Source: Chitinispirillaceae bacterium
GTDB lineage: Bacteria > Fibrobacterota > Chitinivibrionia > Chitinivibrionales > Chitinispirillaceae
Length of the DNA stretch: 64,000 bases
Reading direction: 5' to 3'
Assembly (NCBI GenBank): GCA_016930275.1
Contig: JAFGHA010000111.1
Span: 1-64,000 of the forward strand
A program made the position numbers and the translations under genes. Below are positions 1-7,302 of the stretch, one piece after another. The stretch's first letter is position 1, and every line of letters begins with the position of its first letter. The notes beneath the pieces are model-generated. The model did not search any database, was not told the origin of the DNA, and saw only the letters and a list, made by a program, of their open reading frames with translations.

Positions 1-151
1 CGATACCATCACCGAAATATTCCGGAAGGGGAGTATCGGTATACCCGATCACCCGCCCGATCTCTTTGACGGTAATGGTTGAAAACACCGGGTCGACGGT
101 CAGTTCGACCGGCAGGAAGTCGCTCCCGGCTTCACCGGTCCTGTGCATCAT
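1..151 (-). CDS. Partial gene, third member of corrinoid methyltransferase operon
   Basis: The ATG at 151-149 overlaps the stop of the upstream methyltransferase gene (ATGA), so the two are translationally coupled. About 50 residues are visible before the window edge, starting MMHRTGEAGS and including TVKEIGRVIGY. The family cannot be fixed from so short a piece. In comparable operons the third gene is often a cobalamin-dependent methionine synthase reactivation-domain protein, and the KEIGRVIGY stretch would suit that, but this is a guess from context. The frame is open to the edge and has no competing frame. Confidence 0.5.
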   Translation of the reverse strand, partial: MMHRTGEAGSDFLPVELTVDPVFSTITVKEIGRVIGYTDTPLPEYFGDGI

Positions 152-1035
152 GTATGCCGGGCGATCGCCTGAGCAAGCGCCCGTATATGGTCCGGCGTTG
201 TTCCGCAGCACCCGCCGATGATGTTCGCCCCGGCGTCGATGAGCTGCCCGACTTTCGCGGCCATCACCCCGGGAGTTTCGGGGAAAACGGTTTTCCCATG
301 TTCCATCACCGGCCGCCCGGCATTGGCATGCACCAGTACGGGCACTTCCGCATCCACCGACCTGATTTCACGCACAATGTCAATCATGCCGTCAAAACCG
401 TTCCCGCAGTTTGCTCCGATGACCGATGCACCGGCGGCGGTCAGTTCTCCAACTATATCCGAGGGCGCCACGCCCATCATCGTTTTGAATGAACCGTCGA
501 CCGTTTTTTCGAACGTAAAGGTACAGACAATCTCACACGATGTCGCCTCCTTTGCCGCACGGATGGCACAGCACGCCTCATCGAGCGCCGACATTGTCTC
601 CACGCAGATCGCGTCGACCCCGCCCCGCGCGAGTGCTGCAGCCTGCAGTTTGAATCCTTCGAATAATGTTTCTTCGGAAATTTCGCCCATCATGAGAATC
701 ACGCCGGTCGGTCCGATTGATCCGAGCACCAACCGGTCCGCGCCTGCTGCATCCCTGGAGATGGCTGCCGCAGCCTCGTTGAGTTCCGCAGTACGATCCT
801 GCAGTCCATAATGTGCCAGTTTTGAGGGACTGCCGCCGAAACTGTTGGTGAGTATCATGTCGGCACCGGCATCGACGTACCCTTTCGCCACGGCGAAGAC
901 CTCCGGCCGATGGGTGACATTCCAGAGTTCAGGGCAATCACCGGGTTGCAACCCGGCCTGCTGCAGGAGGGTACCCCAGGCACCGTCGGAAACGAGAATT
1001 TTACCTTTTTTCAATTCTTCAAGCAGTGATTTCAT
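148..1035 (-). CDS. Homocysteine S-methyltransferase domain protein (MetH N-terminal type)
   Basis: A cytoplasmic zinc-dependent methyltransferase that transfers a methyl group, normally from a corrinoid protein, to homocysteine to give methionine. Visible motifs are DGAWGTLLQ near the N terminus (residues 17-25), GANCGNG with Cys210, and GGCCGT with Cys276 and Cys277. These three cysteines are the zinc ligands of the Hcy-binding barrel. At 295 residues it is just this one domain of the multi-domain MetH. The ATG at 1035 was chosen because it overlaps the upstream stop (ATGA) and has GGAG eight bases ahead; a longer start at 1062 would overlap the upstream gene by 31 bases. It lies directly downstream of the corrinoid protein, the expected partner. 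The methyl donor is not shown by the window: no pterin-binding domain is present. Confidence 0.88.
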   Translation of the reverse strand: MKSLLEELKKGKILVSDGAWGTLLQQAGLQPGDCPELWNVTHRPEVFAVAKGYVDAGADMILTNSFGGSPSKLAHYGLQDRTAELNEAAAAISRDAAGADRLVLGSIGPTGVILMMGEISEETLFEGFKLQAAALARGGVDAICVETMSALDEACCAIRAAKEATSCEIVCTFTFEKTVDGSFKTMMGVAPSDIVGELTAAGASVIGANCGNGFDGMIDIVREIRSVDAEVPVLVHANAGRPVMEHGKTVFPETPGVMAAKVGQLIDAGANIIGGCCGTTPDHIRALAQAIARHT

Positions 1036-1703
1036 GCTGCAACTCCAATCGTGTTGAGCCATTCAACCGCACCCTGGGGATCACGGGCATACCCGGTTGC
1101 CCCCATTTCCGCAGCTGCCGCCGCGGTAAGCGGTGCTCCACCAACCACTATTTTCGTATCGGGAAAGCCGGCACGGATCTCTTTTACCGTAGCTGCCATG
1201 TTTGCCATGGTCGTGGTAAGGAGCGCGCTCAGACCGACAATACACCCCGGATTCTCCCGCACCTTCTCGACAAATCGGGCCGGTTTCACATCGACCCCCA
1301 GATCGATCACCTCCCAGCCGTTGCCTTCAACCACCATGGAAACCAGATTTTTGCCGATGTCATGCAGATCACCGGCAACCGTGCCGAGTATGAATGTTCC
1401 CTTCGCTTTGACGGTTCCGGACTGGAAAAACGGTTTGAGGTGCGCCATCACCGCGTGCATCGCTTTTGCCGCCATCAGCAGTTCAGGAACGAACACCTCA
1501 TTTCTGCTGAATTTTGCTCCGATGCGCTGCATTGCATCATTGCAGGCAAGCAGAATCGCATCGACCGGGGCATTCGCCTCGAGCGCCTTTTTCGTCAGTT
1601 CATCGGCCCCCTCAAGGCCCTTCATTGCCGGCGGGAACGGCGCTGCCAGATTCACCTTTCCCCGCTCAACACATTCACCGATTCTTGAAATCAGTTCATC
1701 CAT
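1032..1703 (-). CDS. Corrinoid (B12)-binding methyltransferase protein
   Basis: A small cobalamin carrier protein of 223 residues. The N-terminal helical cap covers roughly residues 1-95. The Rossmann-like B12-binding half follows, with GDLHDIGKNL (His114, the lower cobalt ligand in the DxHxxG motif), SALLTTTM and VVGGAP. This is the layout of MtaC/MtbC-like proteins and of the cobalamin module of MetH. The start at 1703 is preceded by an excellent ribosome site (AAGGGGGGAG); a longer frame from 1739 has none. It is first in an operon with the homocysteine methyltransferase and one further gene, so it most likely carries the methyl group to homocysteine. Confidence 0.9.
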   Translation of the reverse strand: MDELISRIGECVERGKVNLAAPFPPAMKGLEGADELTKKALEANAPVDAILLACNDAMQRIGAKFSRNEVFVPELLMAAKAMHAVMAHLKPFFQSGTVKAKGTFILGTVAGDLHDIGKNLVSMVVEGNGWEVIDLGVDVKPARFVEKVRENPGCIVGLSALLTTTMANMAATVKEIRAGFPDTKIVVGGAPLTAAAAAEMGATGYARDPQGAVEWLNTIGVAA

Positions 1704-2083
1704 TCTCCCCCCTTGACCCGGATTAAAACATGCTACCACAGATTGTTAACCAAAGAAGAGAAATATTCTGCCTGAAAATGTCAGAATATTTCGAATAAGG
1801 TTGTAACCTATCCGGTATTGGCGGTAATGCAACCACCGCCGTTGCAACAGAGTTGGAAAATACTTTTTTTTATGCGGCGGATCACAGGTTTCCTCTTTAA
1901 GCCTCTCATGGACACCTCGCGTACGAAGCAACCGTTTCAGCTCTTCGTATATTTCGTATATAATGTATCCACGATAACGACCACCGCATACTATGATAAT
2001 ACGGGACCTTTCCCGTAAAACATATTATAATAGGATATTACATCCGTTCTCCAGACCACCACAGCACCAAAGCCGATGGAGTT
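1704..2083. promoter_or_regulatory. Divergent intergenic region: inverted repeat and candidate promoter
   Basis: This gap separates the corrinoid operon (leftward) from the lycopene-cyclase-like genes (rightward). A perfect inverted repeat with 11-base arms (GAAATATTCTG, 1760-1770; 1782-1792) sits about 57 bases ahead of the corrinoid gene and could be an operator or leader hairpin. For the rightward genes there is a consensus -10 box TATAAT at 1959-1964 next to a doubled TTCGTATA, with only a weak -35 (TTTCAG). A second TATAAT is at 2026-2031. A perfect 7-base hairpin (TACGGGA, 2000-2006; 2011-2017) lies between the two boxes. No SAM or cobalamin riboswitch was recognised by eye. Confidence 0.4.
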
Positions 2084-2776
2084 ATGATGAAACTCAACGC
2101 TCCGCAGTACATTTCCGCAATAAAGTGGCTGTTACTTTTTATGGTGGTCTACCTTGCAGGTCTGTTCCTCTTTGCCCGTATCACCCATACCCATTACGGC
2201 AAATGGACCTATACACTTTACTGGATACCCGCGTATCTGATCAATGCATGGATTGTTTTGTTCATCAACTGGTTGCAGCGTGATTTCGAACTCCCGAAAA
2301 AACTGTATCTGCTGCTGGTCATCTGTTACGTGATGTTTCTGGCTATCGGACTGGGATACGACTGGGTAATGATCTTCGCCGGCACCTGGTACTTCGGGAG
2401 TCACTCGGTGGTGGGAATCGACGTCATCAAGGGGTATGACATATTCGGGAACCCGGCGAGCGTCCCCCTCGAAGAGTTCATTTTCGATCTGACCTTTCTG
2501 CCGTTCGGCTGCCTTGTGGTTGCCGCCGCGTTCTTCAAATTTTTCAGTATCACCCTGGTTTTTCAGAAAAAGGCGCTTCATTTCAAGGTATTGATGAAGT
2601 ATCAGGGTTTTCAGTTGCCGACGCTGCTCAGACTCCTGCAGGTCGATGACCTTGACGAATTCATTGCCGCCTACGACCCCCGTGACGAAGCGAATTACCG
2701 CCACCTGATCCGAAAAGAGGTCGTAATTGTCGAGGGGGTCCCGATTGCACGTCTTTTTCCTTTCATCAGATTCTAG
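2084..2776 (+). CDS. Lycopene-cyclase-domain membrane protein 1
   Basis: An integral membrane protein of 230 residues with about four predicted helices (roughly 12-31, 45-63, 74-95 and 133-153) and a soluble C-terminal tail of about 70 residues. The segment VPLEEFIF (residues 127-134) matches the acidic signature of the CrtYc/CrtYd heterodimeric lycopene cyclase family, which cyclises the ends of lycopene. No phytoene synthase or desaturase gene is present in the window, so a carotenoid substrate is not established. Ribosome site GGAG precedes the paired ATG codons. It is followed after 7 bases by a second member of the same family, which suggests a two-subunit enzyme or complex. The soluble tail is not typical of CrtYc/d. 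Confidence 0.65.
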   Translation: MMKLNAPQYISAIKWLLLFMVVYLAGLFLFARITHTHYGKWTYTLYWIPAYLINAWIVLFINWLQRDFELPKKLYLLLVICYVMFLAIGLGYDWVMIFAGTWYFGSHSVVGIDVIKGYDIFGNPASVPLEEFIFDLTFLPFGCLVVAAAFFKFFSITLVFQKKALHFKVLMKYQGFQLPTLLRLLQVDDLDEFIAAYDPRDEANYRHLIRKEVVIVEGVPIARLFPFIRF

Positions 2777-2783
2777 ACGATCA

Positions 2784-3641
2784 ATGAAACTGCAGACGTT
2801 CATTCTCTCCGCCCTCTGGATTATCACAGGCACCGTTCTTTTTCTGAATGGATACTACTACGAATCCGGCACGACCTGCTTCTGGCTGGTCATCGCGACA
2901 CTCTGCTGGCCATCCTTTCAGCGGCAGACCAATGGAAAAGCCTGGCGTATGTTCGGCTGGTTTCACCTGCATCTTATCCCGATATTTCTGATTGCCCATG
3001 TCATCGGCAGCCGATTCGGTTTCTGGTTGTACGAAGGAACTTACCTGTTCGTGATTCCACCGGATATTCCACTGATAGGAGCGATTCCGCTGTTTGAATT
3101 CATCTTCTACTCGGTGTTTACTGCGGCGGTTCTGGGTATTTATTTCATGATGGAAACACTCGTTGGTGCGGGACATACCCCTGAACGCAATCTGCTGATC
3201 ATCCGGACGGCAACACTAGTTCAGTGGGCAGGTACGATCCTGCTTCTCATATTCAAACCGAATGTGCTGCGGACGCAATGGCCGTACTGGTTTTTCCTGA
3301 TGGCCGGTTCCTCGATACCGTTTTCATGTGCTATCCTCGGAGTGCCCCCGTTTGCCGGCTGGATGCCATTTGTTGCAGACGCCTGTAAAAAAAACGCATT
3401 TGCGGCATTCTGTTTACTTTTGTTTCCGCTTATGCTCTTCTGGGAACTTTCGGCGGTACAGCAGGGATTGTGGGTATACAACCCGTCAATTATGCCCTCT
3501 TTCATCATCAACCTGTCACCTGACGGTGCACGCCAATGGCCTCTCGACCAGCTGTTCGGACATACGAACACGGCCATATTCGTCTTTCTTGCAACCCTCT
3601 ACAGAAAAATGACCGATGCTGCAGGTGCAACGAATATTTAA
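2784..3641 (+). CDS. Lycopene-cyclase-domain-like membrane protein 2
   Basis: A 285-residue protein with about seven to eight hydrophobic helices. It carries a family-like segment IPLFEFIFY (residues 101-109) in which the first acid of the usual PLEE motif is Phe104. A second, more distant unit is near WELSAVQQGLWVY (about 220-232). The start at 2784 is preferred; an upstream TTG at 2727 would overlap the previous gene by 50 bases. The loss of one acidic residue raises doubt that it is an active cyclase on its own. It overlaps the downstream histidine kinase gene by 26 bases, so the three genes are very likely one transcript. It could be a partner subunit of the preceding protein or a repurposed ligand-binding membrane protein. 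Confidence 0.5.
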   Translation: MKLQTFILSALWIITGTVLFLNGYYYESGTTCFWLVIATLCWPSFQRQTNGKAWRMFGWFHLHLIPIFLIAHVIGSRFGFWLYEGTYLFVIPPDIPLIGAIPLFEFIFYSVFTAAVLGIYFMMETLVGAGHTPERNLLIIRTATLVQWAGTILLLIFKPNVLRTQWPYWFFLMAGSSIPFSCAILGVPPFAGWMPFVADACKKNAFAAFCLLLFPLMLFWELSAVQQGLWVYNPSIMPSFIINLSPDGARQWPLDQLFGHTNTAIFVFLATLYRKMTDAAGATNI

Positions 3642-4869
3642 CCTCTTCCAGTGGATAATCTTCCTAGCGGTAACAGCGGCATGTGCCAATACCGTGCTCC
3701 GGTACTGGACACCGGGAGGAATGGTGCTGAGCCTGTTCAATCTTGCTGTCCCGCCGGTTCTTTTCATTTTTTTCAGAAAAAACTCAGTAAACCGCCTCGG
3801 GATATTCCTTCTCTGCTCACCGGTAATATTCCTCCTGGAAACCATTTACATTATTTACCACAAGCTCAACATCCCCGTCATTCTGGCCGTCAATCTGCTT
3901 GCAATCGTGTTTACCGTCAACCTCTCTCTGTTCGCGATGTTCGGCAGGTATTTTACCGGCCACCTGAAAAAACACATCGACATCTACCTTTACCCTCTGC
4001 TGGCCCTTTCAATTTCCGCATACGTATTGCTTTACTTGAAAGAACCGTTCAACCTGACCCCGTACATCTTTCTTCTGGCAGCCCTCACCTTCTTTTACCT
4101 GGTGATGGTACGGCAGCTCCGCGCTCACGAACGCATGATCACCGAACAACAGCAGACGATCAGCAATACCCGTGACATGGTGCGAAGCATCATCCACGAC
4201 CTTTCAAATTTCATCTCGGCGGCCTACGGCTGGAGCAAACTGGCAATCAAGTCCGACGATCCCGAAAAACGGAAGAAACACTATGCGAAAGCGGAATACT
4301 CCTTCACCCATACCGCCGACCATATAAAAACGATCACCTCCATCCTCTGCGACCGGCAGAACATGGTAACCCTCTCACAGATTGCGCCGCAGACCTTCTG
4401 TGACGAACTGTTCTCCAGTCTTCGTGATTCTTTCGTGGGGAAAACGGTGCATGTGCGCGGAGGACCGGCGGAACTCCAGCCTGGAAGGTTCACGTTCTCG
4501 TCGCCGTCAACGTTTCAGGGAAAGCGTCTTTTCGCCGACATCCCTAAAATGTCAAGCGCGATTCTCAACCTGATGACCAACGCGCGAAAAGCGGGTGCCG
4601 ACAGCATGAGTCTCTCCATCGAAGAAAACAAAGAACCTGCCGGTTTGCGCCTTTTTTTCCGCGATAACGGCAGCGGGATTCCCGCACCCAAAGTCAATAT
4701 GCTCTTCAAGGAACGGCTCAACAGCGAAACCGGTTCGGGTGTCGGGCTTTTAGGGGTCCGGATCATCATCAGCTGTCATAACGCCTCCATTTTCTGCACG
4801 AATCCCAACAGCAGCGGCAACGGAATCACCGAATTCACGATTAAAACACTTCCGTACGAGTCGTCGTGA
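3616..4869 (+). CDS. Membrane sensor histidine kinase
   Basis: A 417-residue sensor kinase. The first 165 residues form five or six membrane helices with no periplasmic domain of any size. A short coiled linker then leads to the phospho-acceptor segment SIIHDLSNFI with His194. The ATPase domain shows the N box LNLMTNARKAG (about 318-327), the G1 box RDNGSGIP (349-356) and the G2 box TGSGVGLLG (372-380). The gene starts inside the end of the preceding lycopene-cyclase-like gene, so expression is coupled. No response regulator gene is in the window, so it is an orphan here. With so little extracytoplasmic sequence it probably senses a signal in or at the membrane, perhaps the two membrane proteins encoded with it. 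Confidence 0.85.
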   Translation: MLQVQRIFNLFQWIIFLAVTAACANTVLRYWTPGGMVLSLFNLAVPPVLFIFFRKNSVNRLGIFLLCSPVIFLLETIYIIYHKLNIPVILAVNLLAIVFTVNLSLFAMFGRYFTGHLKKHIDIYLYPLLALSISAYVLLYLKEPFNLTPYIFLLAALTFFYLVMVRQLRAHERMITEQQQTISNTRDMVRSIIHDLSNFISAAYGWSKLAIKSDDPEKRKKHYAKAEYSFTHTADHIKTITSILCDRQNMVTLSQIAPQTFCDELFSSLRDSFVGKTVHVRGGPAELQPGRFTFSSPSTFQGKRLFADIPKMSSAILNLMTNARKAGADSMSLSIEENKEPAGLRLFFRDNGSGIPAPKVNMLFKERLNSETGSGVGLLGVRIIISCHNASIFCTNPNSSGNGITEFTIKTLPYESS

Positions 4870-5256
4870 TTACTCACCGTCTTCCCGGCATGCAGGCGAT
4901 CCGTCTCCAGTATCATTTCCGCAACCGGTCAGAAAACATGCCGGACCCTTTCCGTATCAGACGTTCCCGCAGTCACCCCATTGCCGTCATCCGAAGAACC
5001 GCGGGATGATGTCGTCACTTTCAAACCGGAAATTATATTATCATTTGTCACCTCGGCTACTCCCGTCATCCGTGAGCACGCAGATGGTTTTTCGGAGTCC
5101 TCTCCGTTGAACAGCTGCTGCTGAATTTTCCGCTTGCGATAGCGGACGGAGAACATTTATATATGAGTAGAGCAGAAGAGCTGAGGCGCACGCACAAACG
5201 CCTGTTTCCGTTCCAGTCCCTTTAAACATACCGGTCATGCGTGAAAGTGGCTTTTT
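4870..5256. promoter_or_regulatory. Intergenic region with candidate promoter of the TatT-TRAP operon
   Basis: No convincing gene lies in this 387-base gap. A candidate sigma-70 promoter reads TTGCGA (5134-5139), a 17-base spacer and TTATAT (5157-5162), pointing at the TatT gene. No factor-independent terminator was found after the histidine kinase. The rest shows nothing recognisable. Confidence 0.3.
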
Positions 5257-6288
5257 ATGCGATATCGGCACCATTCAAAAACCCTGAGAGAAAAATCGAA
5301 CATGGCAATGCATAACGTGCCGTATCCACAATCTGGAACCGGTGCCGAGCTGCTTTCTTTTGTCAAACAATGGCTGCTGGCAGGATTCATAGCAGGTTTC
5401 GGAACCATTCTTCCCGGCTGTTCAGTGAACCGGTTCGTCATGACAAAGGCTGCCGATGCGCTCAGTGGCGGTTCGGCAACGGTTTTCTCTGCAGACGATG
5501 ATGTGGAACTGGTTGGCGATGCATTGCCGTTCAGCCTCAAACTGTATGAGTCGATTCTCGATGCGACCCCGAATCATCCGGGACTGCTGCTCGCAACCGG
5601 AAAACTTTGTGTAACCTATGCGTTCGCCTACATTCAAACTCCTGCAGAGATGCTGGGGGACTCGGACATCGATCTCCAGGTCGCACAGAGAGCCCGGGCG
5701 AAACGAATGTACCTGCGCGGAGCCCGTTACTGCATGCGGGAGTTACAATCCACCCATCCGGACTTTTCCACCGCATTCACGGGAACCGATCTGGAAAGCT
5801 ACCTGCAGCGGGAATTTACAAGGAAAGAAGACGCCGGGGCGCTTTACTGGACAGGAATGGCCTGGATGGGCGCCTACAGTCTCGACAATCTGGATATCGA
5901 GCTGTCAATCACCCACACCCGTGCGCTGAAATTGATCAAGCGCAGCCTGCAACTGGATGAAGCAATGGATGGCGGTGCGATACACGAATTTTTCATTTCG
6001 TATTACGGAGCACTTACGGCGATCATCGGCGGCAGTGAAAAGAAAGCCCGGGAGCATTTCAAACGCGCCGTTGAACTTTCCCGCGGTCTGAAAGCCGGTC
6101 CGTATGTCAATCTCGCGGCGACGGTGTGCGTCACGACGCAGAACCGTGCGGAATTCATCGCACTTCTTGATAAAGCGCTGGCGGTCGACCCGGATGCAGA
6201 TCCGCCCAACCGGCTGGTCAATTGTATCACCCGGAATAAAGCCCGGTGGATGGCTGATCATATCGATAATTATTTTCTATCCGAATGA
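5257..6288 (+). CDS. TRAP transporter TatT-family lipoprotein (TPR-associated)
   Basis: A lipoprotein with a signal peptide ending in ILPGC (Cys55 of the longest frame), followed by an all-helical protein of about 290 residues. It matches the TatT family, whose founding member in Treponema pallidum (Tp0956) forms a ring of TPR-like subunits that binds the TRAP solute receptor. Here it is the first gene of a TatT-TatP-TatQM operon, the same order as in Treponema. The start could also be the ATG at 5302, which gives a more ordinary signal peptide; neither has a strong ribosome site. It probably sits in the periplasm anchored by lipid and helps deliver or hold the ligand of the receptor encoded next. 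Confidence 0.82.
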   Translation: MRYRHHSKTLREKSNMAMHNVPYPQSGTGAELLSFVKQWLLAGFIAGFGTILPGCSVNRFVMTKAADALSGGSATVFSADDDVELVGDALPFSLKLYESILDATPNHPGLLLATGKLCVTYAFAYIQTPAEMLGDSDIDLQVAQRARAKRMYLRGARYCMRELQSTHPDFSTAFTGTDLESYLQREFTRKEDAGALYWTGMAWMGAYSLDNLDIELSITHTRALKLIKRSLQLDEAMDGGAIHEFFISYYGALTAIIGGSEKKAREHFKRAVELSRGLKAGPYVNLAATVCVTTQNRAEFIALLDKALAVDPDADPPNRLVNCITRNKARWMADHIDNYFLSE

Positions 6289-6300
6289 GGAGGTTTTTTA

Positions 6301-7302
6301 ATGCGGAAAGTGTGGTGTGCTCTGGTTCTGTCGTGTTTTTTTAACGCAATTCCAATCGCTGCCGCGACCGTCATAAAGATCGGCTGCATTGCTCCCGTGG
6401 GATCACCCTGGGATGTCGCCCTGAAACGGATCAGTGCGGACTGGAACTCCATCTCCGGCGGGAAAGTCGTGCTGAAAGTTTATTCGGGCGGTACCGCGGG
6501 AGACGAACCGGACATGATACGCAAAGTCCGGATGGGGCAGATTGACGGTATTGGAGTAAGCGGAGTAGGACTGATTCTCATGGATCCGGCGATCATGTCG
6601 TTTCATATTCCGCTGCTGATGCGAACCGATGCGGAAGCTGATTATATCTTTTCAGCCGTGCAGCCGACTTTTGAAGCTAATTTAAAGAAAGAAGGTTACA
6701 CAGTGATGTTCTGGAGCAGGGTAGGATGGTTGCACTTCTTCTCGAAAAAACCGGTCGTCACCCCGAATGACCTGAAAAAAAACAGACTGTTCGTCTGGGG
6801 AGCGAGCATCGACGAAGAAAAGAGCTGGAAAGAAAACGGGTTCAATCCGATAACGATGCCTGCGACCGAAATGATGACTGCGCTGCAGAGCGGAATGATC
6901 GAGGCATTTACTACAAGTCCGCTGGTCGCGGCATCCTTCCAGTGGTTCGGTTTGGCGCCGAACATGTGTGAAATGAACTGGACCCCGTTTATTGGCGCAT
7001 TGGTTGTTTCCAATAGAATATGGCAATCTATTCCGGAGGACCTCGCAACGCAACTGCGTGCATCCGCAAAGAAAAACGGTGCTGCCATGCAATCCGAGAT
7101 TGCCGAAACCGAGGCCAAGGCAATTTCCATCATGCTGGAAAACGGGCTGAAAATCAATGCGGTCCCTCCGGAAGTCGTCGAGCAATGGGCTGCAATTGTT
7201 GAAAAGGGATTCCTGCCGAAATTTTCCAGGAAAAGTTACGACCCGGACCTGTACGAAAAAATCAGAAACATGCTGAAGGACTATCGGGCTAACAACAAAT
7301 GA
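6301..7302 (+). CDS. TRAP solute receptor, DctP family (TatP-like)
   Basis: A periplasmic binding protein of 333 residues with a signal peptide ending near PIAAA. Family features are the KIGCIAPVGSPW strand at the N terminus, the KKPVVTPNDLK segment and the ALQSGMIEAF segment. Canonical TRAP receptors place a substrate-binding arginine in a KIRV/LRVP-type segment after this point. Here the equivalent reads NRLFVW, with Phe164 at the arginine position. This suggests a ligand without the usual carboxylate. Ribosome site GAGGAGG is 8 bases upstream. The gene lies 12 bases after tatT and overlaps the permease gene by 4 bases, so all three should be made together. Confidence 0.88.
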   Translation: MRKVWCALVLSCFFNAIPIAAATVIKIGCIAPVGSPWDVALKRISADWNSISGGKVVLKVYSGGTAGDEPDMIRKVRMGQIDGIGVSGVGLILMDPAIMSFHIPLLMRTDAEADYIFSAVQPTFEANLKKEGYTVMFWSRVGWLHFFSKKPVVTPNDLKKNRLFVWGASIDEEKSWKENGFNPITMPATEMMTALQSGMIEAFTTSPLVAASFQWFGLAPNMCEMNWTPFIGALVVSNRIWQSIPEDLATQLRASAKKNGAAMQSEIAETEAKAISIMLENGLKINAVPPEVVEQWAAIVEKGFLPKFSRKSYDPDLYEKIRNMLKDYRANNK

